Part shown: piece by piece, positions 7,275 to 13,799 of the stretch | How the letters are laid out: the number at the start of each line of letters is the position of its first letter | Numbering within the stretch: position 1 is the stretch's first letter | Assembly: GCF_018336975.1 (NCBI RefSeq) | Contig: NZ_CP025572.1 | Span: forward strand, 4,401,161 to 4,415,193 | Direction: 5' to 3' | Source of the DNA: Marinomonas sp. CT5 | GTDB lineage: Bacteria; Pseudomonadota; Gammaproteobacteria; Pseudomonadales; Marinomonadaceae | Length of the DNA: 14,033 bases | Made by a program: the position numbers and the translations under genes | The notes under the pieces: generated by a model | The model's input: only the letters and a program-made list of their open reading frames with translations | Database searches by the model: none | Told to the model about the DNA's origin: nothing

Positions 7275-8480
7275 ATGATAAATTCAGCTAAGAGTAGCAT
7301 AAAAAATTTCCTCAATAAGAATTTAACTGTTTCCCAGTACGAGAAAATTCATAAGGTATTTCTTTTTATCTATGGAAAATATTGTAATGGGATCCGTTTT
7401 GTTCAGAATCTAAAGAAAAGCAAAAAAAGGAAAATTGAAAGAAGAGTTTTTGCTCAATTTCTTAAGCAGAAAGCTTTTGATGCTCCAATTATTCCACCTA
7501 AAAGAGAAAAACCTCACTTTTTAGTTTTAATGTGGCGGTATATTCCCGGCTCGAATCAGCGCTTATCTACAGAACATCATAATGTTTTAGGTAGTTTAAG
7601 AGGAAGTGGCTTGGCTACTTTTGAAGAGCTTTGTTATGATGAAGCTTATTCTCAAGCTACTTTTCCTGATGGGGAAGACTTTCTTTTACAAAAATGTATT
7701 GATACCGCTCCTGACGCTTTGATTTTGAGTAGCTACGATCTACATAACCTTTCCCAACCACGTTTAGAAACCTTGCGATATATTGCTGAAAATTTCAAAA
7801 TCCCTATTGTTCCTATTTGGTGGGATAGCGTTAACCCTATCTTTTTTAAGAAATATTTAGCTCCGATGAAAGAGTGGGTTTCACTCAATTTATTTATTGA
7901 TTCTAGTATTGCTTTTCAACACCTTTCCAATAAAGATTCTTGCCTTCATTTATGGGCTCCTCAAGACCCTCTGCTTTATTATAATCCTGAAATGAAGAGA
8001 GATATTGATGTTAGTTTCTTAGGGTCTACCGGAAGCTACCGATCTGTTCGTAAAGAATATTTAGGCTTTTTAAAGCAAAATGATGTTCCTATATTTACTA
8101 GTGAAGGGTCATTGAACAAACGACTCTCGGATGAGGAATATGCTCAGGTTTTTATGAAGTCAAAAATTTCTCTTAACTTCTCCCATAGCGTAGGTGATAG
8201 ACACCAGTTAAAAGGGCGAGTCTTTGAGGTTACTCTTTGTGGCGCTTTGTTAATGGAAGCTGAAAATAGTGAAACTGCTAAATATTTTGAGCCGTACGAA
8301 GAATATGTCCCCTTTAAAGATAAAGAAGACTTACTAAAGAAAATCCATTATTACCTTGAGAATCCTAGTGAGCGAGAAAAAATTGCAGCAAAGGGCTATC
8401 AGAAAGCAACTGAGCTCTATAATCATCGTAAATTTTGGGAGAAGGTGATTACAGGATTAAAGCTATCTCATTTTTCCTAG
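7275..8480 (+). CDS. Glycosyltransferase, family 1-like C-terminal domain (CgeB/PF13524-type)
   Basis: A 401-residue cytoplasmic or membrane-peripheral glycosyltransferase of the GT-B type. The first 60 residues are basic with a hydrophobic patch (KVFLFIYGKY). A Rossmann-like first half follows, with YIPGSNQRLSTEHHNVLGSL and LILSSYDLHNL. The second half begins near residue 255 (DVSFLGSTGSYRSVRKEYL) and contains the PF13524-like block KGRVFEVTLCGALLMEAEN (313-331), in which Glu318 is the likely nucleotide-sugar contact, ending with a helical stretch ENPSEREKIAAKGYQ. Donor and acceptor are unknown. The ribosome-binding site is AGGTAGAAG ahead of the ATG. It opens the last multi-gene unit, 49 bases before the Fcl-like gene. 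Confidence 0.75.
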   Translation: MINSAKSSIKNFLNKNLTVSQYEKIHKVFLFIYGKYCNGIRFVQNLKKSKKRKIERRVFAQFLKQKAFDAPIIPPKREKPHFLVLMWRYIPGSNQRLSTEHHNVLGSLRGSGLATFEELCYDEAYSQATFPDGEDFLLQKCIDTAPDALILSSYDLHNLSQPRLETLRYIAENFKIPIVPIWWDSVNPIFFKKYLAPMKEWVSLNLFIDSSIAFQHLSNKDSCLHLWAPQDPLLYYNPEMKRDIDVSFLGSTGSYRSVRKEYLGFLKQNDVPIFTSEGSLNKRLSDEEYAQVFMKSKISLNFSHSVGDRHQLKGRVFEVTLCGALLMEAENSETAKYFEPYEEYVPFKDKEDLLKKIHYYLENPSEREKIAAKGYQKATELYNHRKFWEKVITGLKLSHFS

Positions 8481-8529
8481 TATCTCTACCTCCTAATTTT
8501 TATTAAACCTTGCCGGAATAAGAATATCC

Positions 8530-9459
8530 ATGAATAAAAATGCTCGTATTTATGTTGCTGGTCATACTGGCTTAGTTGGCTCTTCCCTAGTTCGTAAATT
8601 GCAAGAGTTGGGTTACAGTAATCTTCTACTAAGAACCCATGAGGAACTTGATCTTACAGATCAAGCAAAGACCGCTTCTTTTTTTGCTGAAGAAAAGCCT
8701 GAATATGTTTTTTTAGCTGCTGCGAGAGTAGGAGGGATTTTTGCGAACGAAAATTATCCTGCTGAATTTATTTACGATAACCTTCAGATTCAAAATAATA
8801 TTATTGATCAATCTCATAAGAATGAGGTGAAAAAGCTTTTATTTTTTGGAAGCTCTTGTATGTATCCAAAAAATTGCAAGCAACCCATGCAAATTGATTC
8901 TATTTTAACTGGCCCACTTGAGCCAACAAATGAACCTTATGCTTTAGCTAAGCTCTCTGGAATGAAAATGTGCCAGAGCTATAATCGCCAATATGGAACG
9001 AAAAATATTGTCGTTATTCCAGCAGGCTTATATGGGATGAATGATAATTTTCACCCAGAAAATAGCCATGTTATCCCCGCTTTAATTAGACGTTTCCATG
9101 AAGCAAAAGTAGAGAAAAAAGCTTCTGTAACGCTATGGGGAACTGGGTCGGCACAGCGTGAGTTTCTTTTTGTTGATGATATGGCTGAGGCTATTCTTTT
9201 CTTGATGGAAAATTACGAAGATAATGCTCCTGTAAATGTTGGCTATGACAAAGCAGTTAGCATTAAAGATTTAGCTATCGTTCTTAAAGATGTCATTGGA
9301 TTTGAAGGGGCACTTGAGTTTGATACTACGAAACCCGATGGAATGCCAATCAAACAATTAGACAGCACTGTATTGAAGGAGCTAGGTTGGTCTGCAAGCA
9401 AGTCTCTTAAAGAGGGTTTAGCACTGACATATGAGTGGTATCTTTCAACCTGCAAATAA
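8530..9459 (+). CDS. fcl: GDP-L-fucose synthase-like nucleotide-sugar epimerase/reductase
   Basis: This 309-residue SDR is close to Fcl (WcaG), which converts GDP-4-keto-6-deoxymannose to GDP-L-fucose by 3,5-epimerisation and 4-reduction with NADPH. GHTGLVGS (11-18) binds the cofactor. GSSCMYPK supplies Ser108 and Cys110, NEPYALAK gives Tyr137 and Lys141, and NFHPENSHVIPAL gives His180; these match Ser107, Cys109, Tyr136, Lys140 and His179 of the E. coli enzyme with a one-residue offset. Thus both reductase and epimerase residues are intact. In this locus the substrate may be a GDP-4-keto-heptose, as for the Fcl-like enzymes of Campylobacter capsule loci, or a 3-deoxy keto sugar made by the PLP enzyme at 10534 (compare ColC for colitose). 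No Gmd-like 4,6-dehydratase lies nearby, so its substrate must come from elsewhere. Confidence 0.85.
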   Translation: MNKNARIYVAGHTGLVGSSLVRKLQELGYSNLLLRTHEELDLTDQAKTASFFAEEKPEYVFLAAARVGGIFANENYPAEFIYDNLQIQNNIIDQSHKNEVKKLLFFGSSCMYPKNCKQPMQIDSILTGPLEPTNEPYALAKLSGMKMCQSYNRQYGTKNIVVIPAGLYGMNDNFHPENSHVIPALIRRFHEAKVEKKASVTLWGTGSAQREFLFVDDMAEAILFLMENYEDNAPVNVGYDKAVSIKDLAIVLKDVIGFEGALEFDTTKPDGMPIKQLDSTVLKELGWSASKSLKEGLALTYEWYLSTCK

Positions 9460-9507
9460 GATTTATGCTGTTAATGGCTTTTTTATAGAATATAGAGAGA
9501 CGTCTTC

Positions 9508-10509
9508 ATGATTATTACAAAAACACCTTATCGTTTATCCTTTTTTGGAGGTGGAACTGATTACCGCCCTTGGTTTGAAGAAAAAGGAGGTGTGATCATT
9601 GCGAGTGGTATAGCAAGATATTGCTACATTACTGTTCGTAAATTACCTCCCTTCTTTGAGCATAAGACAAGAGCAGTTTATTCAAAAATTGAATCTGTAA
9701 ACCAAAACTCTGAAATTGTTCACCCTTCTATTAAGCACTGTCTTGAATATTTAGATATGGACGATGGTTTAGAGATTCATCACGATGGTGACCTTCCTGC
9801 AAGATCAGGTATCGGTTCTAGTTCCTCTTTTACGGTTGGCTTGTTGAATGCACTCCACGCTTTAAAATATGAAATGCGCTCTTCCAGACAGTTGGCTGAT
9901 GAAGCAATCCATGTAGAGCAAAACCTTATTAAAGAAGATGTTGGTATTCAAGATCAGATTATGGCTGCCCACGGCGGTTTACAAGTAATCAGGATGGGGC
10001 CAGGAGACCAATACTCCGTTTCTCCTTTAATTGTTTCTCCTGATTATATGAGAGCGCTGGAAGATCATATCCTCTTAGGTTTTAGCGGTATTAGTCGTTT
10101 TTCTACTCACTATGCTAAAGCTCAGATTGATAATATTAATAATGGCTCTTCTGAAGACAGTTTGGCTGCTATACAATCTCTTGCCGAAGAAGCTCTTTCT
10201 CTTTTTTCCCAACAAGCCAACTTTGAGGACATTGGGAGATTGCTAGATCAGAGCTGGAATATGAAAAGACAGTTGACTCAGAATATGTCTAATGACGTTA
10301 TTGATAATGTCTATAGTACAGCTAAGAAACTCGGCGCTTTTGGCGGCAAGCTTCTAGGAGCCGGTGGTGGAGGTTTCTTTATGTTTCTCGCTCCGCCTCA
10401 TCGACATGAAGCGATTAAGAAGGCGCTTAAAAACATTAATGTTTGGGTTCCTTTTAAATTTGATAATGCTGGTTCCCAAATAATTGTTCACAATGTTCAA
10501 GAAGACTAA
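9508..10509 (+). CDS. hddA: D-glycero-alpha-D-manno-heptose 7-phosphate kinase (GHMP family)
   Basis: This kinase of 333 residues phosphorylates the anomeric hydroxyl of D-glycero-alpha-D-manno-heptose 7-phosphate to give the 1,7-bisphosphate in the GDP-heptose route. KTPYRLSFFGGGTDYRPW (5-22) is the HddA-type N-terminus and substrate loop. PARSGIGSSSS (97-107) is the GHMP ATP-binding loop. VGIQDQIMAAHGG (near 148-160) carries the catalytic Asp region, and LLGAGGGGFF (282-291) is the third GHMP motif. Length agrees with HddA proteins (about 330-340). The anomer and sugar are inferred from family resemblance and from gmhA and hddC in the same locus. The nearest alternative, fucokinase- or galactokinase-like GHMP proteins, fits less well. 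A GAGAG ribosome-binding site precedes the ATG, and 24 bases separate it from the next gene. Confidence 0.85.
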   Translation: MIITKTPYRLSFFGGGTDYRPWFEEKGGVIIASGIARYCYITVRKLPPFFEHKTRAVYSKIESVNQNSEIVHPSIKHCLEYLDMDDGLEIHHDGDLPARSGIGSSSSFTVGLLNALHALKYEMRSSRQLADEAIHVEQNLIKEDVGIQDQIMAAHGGLQVIRMGPGDQYSVSPLIVSPDYMRALEDHILLGFSGISRFSTHYAKAQIDNINNGSSEDSLAAIQSLAEEALSLFSQQANFEDIGRLLDQSWNMKRQLTQNMSNDVIDNVYSTAKKLGAFGGKLLGAGGGGFFMFLAPPHRHEAIKKALKNINVWVPFKFDNAGSQIIVHNVQED

Positions 10510-10533
10510 TTTTTATTTAAGAGGAATTTAATT

Positions 10534-11712
10534 ATGCCTATGAATTGGCCATTAATGGAAAATAATATTACGGACGATGACTTAGATGTTCTGGTTGATT
10601 TTATTAAACAAAAACCCATTTTAACTCAATCTGTTAATGTTCGTGAGTTTGAAAAAGAATGGTCAGAATGGTTAGGCGTAAAGTATAGCGTTTTTGTTAA
10701 CTCTGGCTCCTCTGCTAACCTCATTACAGCCGCTGCACTTAAAGCAACACGAGGCACAGGTGAAATAATTGTTTCCCCAATGGGTTGGGTTTCTACTATT
10801 GCTTCAGTAATGCAAAATGATTTTACTCCTGTTTTTGTTGATATTGATCCAAAGACATTGAGTATGGATAACGACAAAATTATTGAGAAAATCACAGACA
10901 AAACAAAGGCTGTTTTTGTTACTCATGTACAAGGCTTCAATGGTATTTCTGATAAACTGCTGAAAGTCTTGGAAGAAAAAAATATCGCTTTATTAGAAGA
11001 TGTTTGTGAATCTCATGGGGCTACTCATAATTGTCAAAAACTGGGATCATTTGGTTTAATCTCAAACTTCTCTTTTTATTATGCACACCATATGAGCACG
11101 ATTGAAGGCGGAATGGTTTGTACTAACGATGAGAAAATTTACCAAATTCTTAGAATGTATCGCTCCCATGGCATGGTTAGAGAATCTAACGATGATTCTT
11201 TTAAACAAGAGTATTACGATCAATATCCAGAGTTGAATCCAGAATTTATCTTTGCTTACCCTGCTTACAATGTAAGAAGCTCTGAAATTCATGCGGTAAT
11301 GGGGCGTCATCAGCTTAAACGCCTTGATGAAAACAATAAGAAGAGACAGAAAAACTTCGAGTTGTTCCTTAGCAGCTTAGATCGCAATAAATATCGTACT
11401 GATCTTGATTTTGATTTAGAAGGAAGCTGTAACTACGCCCTGAATTTGGTTCTCCAAAAAGCTGATCCAGACTTCTGTGCTAGAGTAATGAAGGTATTGA
11501 AAGAGCAGAATATCGAGTTCCGTAGAGGAAGTGCTGGCGGTGGTAATCAGCTAAGACAACCTTATTTGCAATCCGTTCTTCCAGCAGATGAGTATAAAAA
11601 TTATCCTGAAGTGGATCATATTCACTTCTATGGGTTCTATATCGGTAACTACCCTGATCTTCCTCATGACAGAATTAGAGAACTTTGTGATCTTCTGAAT
11701 AGTATTGATTAA
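10534..11712 (+). CDS. DegT-family PLP enzyme with His in place of Lys; ColD/E1-like nucleotide-sugar 3-dehydratase
   Basis: A 392-residue fold-type I PLP enzyme. NSGSSANL (56-63) binds the cofactor phosphate and LLEDVCESHGA has Asp156 for the pyridine nitrogen. In aminotransferases of this family the Schiff-base Lys stands in a motif of the form SFxxTKxxxTIEGG; here the motif is SFYYAHHMSTIEGG, so His185 (next to His186) occupies the Lys position. That substitution marks ColD (GDP-4-keto-6-deoxymannose 3-dehydratase) and RfbH/AscC (E1), which remove the 3-hydroxyl using PMP. I therefore infer C3 deoxygenation, not amination, of a GDP-4-keto sugar. ColD uses glutamate to make PMP and needs no reductase partner; no ferredoxin-like E3 is seen, favouring the ColD type. 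A strong AGAGG site precedes the ATG; a second ATG stands at 10540. A terminator follows the gene. Confidence 0.82.
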   Translation: MPMNWPLMENNITDDDLDVLVDFIKQKPILTQSVNVREFEKEWSEWLGVKYSVFVNSGSSANLITAAALKATRGTGEIIVSPMGWVSTIASVMQNDFTPVFVDIDPKTLSMDNDKIIEKITDKTKAVFVTHVQGFNGISDKLLKVLEEKNIALLEDVCESHGATHNCQKLGSFGLISNFSFYYAHHMSTIEGGMVCTNDEKIYQILRMYRSHGMVRESNDDSFKQEYYDQYPELNPEFIFAYPAYNVRSSEIHAVMGRHQLKRLDENNKKRQKNFELFLSSLDRNKYRTDLDFDLEGSCNYALNLVLQKADPDFCARVMKVLKEQNIEFRRGSAGGGNQLRQPYLQSVLPADEYKNYPEVDHIHFYGFYIGNYPDLPHDRIRELCDLLNSID

Positions 11713-11797
11713 GGCTTGTCCTAAAAGGATTAGCTTTTATATAAATAATCCAGTTTTATATATCAATACAGTTCGGATCCAGCTTTTTACGTGTGAT

Positions 11798-11834
11798 ATA
11801 TCACTTTTTTCCTATGGATTAAGGTGATATTTTT
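11798..11834 (+). terminator. Rho-independent terminator between the PLP enzyme gene and gmhA
   Basis: ATATCACTTTTTTCC (11798-11812) pairs with GGATTAAGGTGATAT (11816-11830) around a TAT loop: 13 of 15 positions pair, including one G-T, with two T-T mismatches. A T-run covers 11830-11834. The bases just upstream, GTGATATATCAC (11793-11804), can form a small competing hairpin using the same ATATCAC. Confidence 0.6.
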
Positions 11835-11843
11835 AGAGTAGAA

Positions 11844-11872
11844 ATTCTGCTGGTAATTTTAGAATTTATAAT
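11844..11872 (+). promoter_or_regulatory. Candidate gmhA promoter with a perfect -10 box
   Basis: TATAAT at 11867-11872 is a consensus -10 box lying between the terminator and gmhA. The -35 region around 11844-11849 (ATTCTG) is poor. Transcription would begin near 11879, giving a leader of about 17 bases with GGGA (11883-11886) before the GTG at 11896. In that case the in-frame TTG at 11872 would lie upstream of the message, which supports the later start. Confidence 0.38.
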
Positions 11873-11895
11873 TGACTATTTTGGGATTCGGTATA

Positions 11896-12480
11896 GTGAA
11901 TAATTTTATTGCTAGTCAAATTGAAGACTCCGTACGGGTTAAGCAAGGCATCCTAGAGTCTCAAGAAATTATGGGAACAGTAGAAGAAGCCTGCCAGGTT
12001 TGTTTAAAGGCATATCAAAATGGTGGAAAACTTCTTATTGCTGGAAATGGTGGGTCTGCTGCAGACGCTCAACATATCGCAGGTGAGTTGATCAGTCGAT
12101 TTTACTTTGATAGACCAGCTCTTCCAGGTATTGCTTTAACGACTGATACGTCAATTATTACCGCCATAGGAAATGATTATGGTTACGAGAACCTTTTTTC
12201 AAGACAAATAGAAGGTAATGGTAAAGCTGGTGATGTTTTCCTAGGAATTAGTACTTCTGGAAATTCGCCTAATATTCTAAAAGGCATTGAAGCCGCGAAA
12301 GATATGGGAATTACTACGATTGGATTAACAGGACAAACTGGCGGTAAAATGGCTGATCAGTGCGATCTTTGTATTAAAATCCCATCGACTTCGACACCTC
12401 GAGTTCAAGAGAGCCATATCATAATTGGCCATATAATTTGCGCCTATATTGAACAAGTAATTTTTAAAGGTAATGTTTAA
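11896..12480 (+). CDS. gmhA: Sedoheptulose 7-phosphate isomerase (phosphoheptose isomerase)
   Basis: This 194-residue SIS-domain enzyme converts sedoheptulose 7-phosphate to D-glycero-D-manno-heptose 7-phosphate, the first committed step of heptose synthesis; GmhA works as a tetramer. LLIAGNGGSAADAQHIAGEL carries the phosphate-binding Ser54 region and catalytic Glu64 (E. coli Glu65). Near the C-terminus His179 in IIIGHIICAYIE corresponds, by my alignment, to the catalytic His180. STSGNSPN is the second SIS phosphate loop. The GTG at 11896 is chosen because it gives the usual length (E. coli 192) and follows GGGA and a good -10 box; a TTG at 11872 would add eight residues. It stands apart from the previous gene by 183 bases and a terminator, so it is probably its own transcript. 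It may be a second copy beside a chromosomal gmhA serving core LPS. Confidence 0.87.
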   Translation: MNNFIASQIEDSVRVKQGILESQEIMGTVEEACQVCLKAYQNGGKLLIAGNGGSAADAQHIAGELISRFYFDRPALPGIALTTDTSIITAIGNDYGYENLFSRQIEGNGKAGDVFLGISTSGNSPNILKGIEAAKDMGITTIGLTGQTGGKMADQCDLCIKIPSTSTPRVQESHIIIGHIICAYIEQVIFKGNV

Positions 12481-12533
12481 GATGCTTTAAACGTGTTCAT
12501 TATTAAAGTGCTCAATATCCAACACCTTTTGTT

Positions 12534-12566
12534 GCAGCCTAAATTCCCTATTTAGGCTGCTTTAAT
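12534..12566 (+). terminator. Strong rho-independent terminator after gmhA
   Basis: GCAGCCTAAA (12534-12543) pairs perfectly with TTTAGGCTGC (12551-12560) around a seven-base loop, followed by TTTAATT. Ten uninterrupted pairs make this the best stem in the window, although the T-tract is short. It closes the glycan locus just before the IS5-type element. Confidence 0.7.
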
Positions 12567-12569
12567 TAG

Positions 12570-13734
12570 TCGTCCCTGAAAAACTCTCAACCTATTGAAT
12601 CTAATGTATTTTTATAAGATAGTTAATGCCTAAATCTTGCTATAAATACGCCATAAAGCCCAAAAAGTTGCAGAATCAGTGAGTTTTTATGAAGCCTCGT
12701 CAAACAACGCAAAATCCGCAGAAGGATTTATTCCGGCCTCAGCTAATCGATATTATTAACCCCAACCATGCACTCGTTCGGTTGGCTAAAGTGCTGGATT
12801 GGGATCGGTTGGATACCGAATTGGGTACGCATTTCGCGACAGTTGGCGCAGCGGCTCTGCCGACTCGCTTGATGGTAGGGCTACTGTATTTACAGCATTT
12901 GTATAATTTGTCTGATGAAATGGTCTTAGAGCAATGGCTTGAATCGCCTTACTACCAATATTTTTGCGGCGAAACCTTTTTCAACATGGCTTCCCGTGCC
13001 ATCCAACTAGCCTTGTTAAATGGCGAAAACGGTTAGGAGAAGAAGGCTGCGAATGGCTGCTTACCCAGACGATACAAGCAGGGCTAAAGCTAAAAGTCAT
13101 CAAACCGGCGAGCCTAAAGCGAGTCTTAGTAGATACCACGGTACAAGAAAAAAACATCACCTTCCCAACGGATGCCAAACTCTACAACAAGGCTCGACAG
13201 CAGCTCACTCAAATCGCCAAAGAACAAAACATCACGTTAAGACAAACCTATGACAAAGCCTGCCATGAGTTAATGCCAAAAATTGGACGTTATGGTCACG
13301 CCAAACAATACAAACGGATGAAAAAAGCGATTAAGCAAGTCAAAGGCTTCTTAGGGCGGGTATTGCGGGACCTTGATAGACAAGTAAAGCGACAAAGATT
13401 AACACTTAACCAAAAGCAAGAAGACACTCTCAACCAAGCTTATCGATTACTAAAACAAACCCGCCAAAGCAAAAACAAACTGTACAGCTTGCATGAACCG
13501 AATGTGGACTGCATCTCCAAAGGCAAGGCGCATAAACGCTATGAATTTGGCGTAAAAGCGAGTCTAGCCGTAACAGCCAAAGAATCCTTCATTGTGGGAG
13601 CCAGAAGCTATCCAGGTAATCCTTATGATGGGCATACCTTGAAAGACCAACTCCAACAAGTGGAAACCCTGACCGGGAAAAAACCAGAAACCTGTTTTGT
13701 TGACAGAGGGTATAAAGGGTCTGGCGTGGAAGAC
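12570..13734 (+). mobile_element. IS5-family element, interrupted at its 3' side
   Basis: The transposase gene at 12689 defines an IS5-family insertion sequence. The left boundary is not certain: it must lie between the gmhA terminator (ends 12566) and the transposase start, perhaps near the GTCGTCCCTGAAAAACTC block from about 12570, but no partner repeat is available to test this. At 13734 the element stops abruptly, where the left terminal repeat of an IS3-family element begins. The rest of the IS5 element, if kept, would lie beyond that insertion. Its base composition is less AT-rich than the sugar genes, in line with a separate origin. Confidence 0.7.
12689..13734 (+). pseudogene. IS5-family transposase, frameshifted and truncated
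   Basis: Two frames together encode one IS5-type DDE transposase. The first runs from the ATG at 12689 through SDEMVLEQWLESPYYQYFCG (an N-terminal DUF772-like domain) to about 12979. The second carries QHGFPCHPTSLVKWRKRLG onward. Moving back one base in the TTTTT run at 12977-12981 joins them seamlessly as GETFFQHGFP. The second part has LVDTTVQEKNITFPTD (first catalytic Asp), YEFGVKASLA and CFVDRGYKG (second Asp), then stops matching at 13734; the catalytic Glu is lost. The last ten residues of the open frame are read from the inserted IS3 terminal repeat. The shift could be programmed -1 frameshifting or an indel; the truncation alone makes this copy inactive. Confidence 0.83.
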
Positions 13735-13759
13735 TGGTATGGACCCACTTTTGTAGACA
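13735..13759 (+). repeat. Left terminal inverted repeat of the right IS3 copy
   Basis: This repeat starts TGGTATGGACCCA and is the inverted partner of 274-298, with mismatches only at positions 14, 18 and 19. The boundary is set where similarity to the other end stops and where the IS5 transposase reading frame loses sense. Confidence 0.82.
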
Positions 13760-13776
13760 TCTCATAGCTATATAAT
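13751..13776 (+). promoter_or_regulatory. Candidate IS3 transposase promoter
   Basis: A consensus TATAAT lies at 13771-13776, with TTGTAG at 13751-13756 upstream. The spacing of 14 is short; TAATAA at 13773-13778 gives 16. AGGTGA follows ahead of the orfA ATG. The -35 match is weak. Confidence 0.35.
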
Positions 13777-13799
13777 AATAGGTAAAAATGAGGTGAATT

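Noticed and set aside
10626..11310. Two minus-strand open frames opposite the PLP enzyme gene, and a similar one at 9243-9455 opposite the Fcl-like gene
   Set aside because: No recognisable motif and complete overlap with strong coding sequence on the other strand.
10534..11712. Reading this gene as a sugar aminotransferase such as a perosamine synthase
   Set aside because: The expected Schiff-base Lys is His185; transamination by the standard mechanism is not expected.
13020..13253. Third-frame open stretch of 77 codons inside the IS5 transposase
   Set aside because: Arginine- and lysine-rich nonsense in a frame that the restored transposase does not use.
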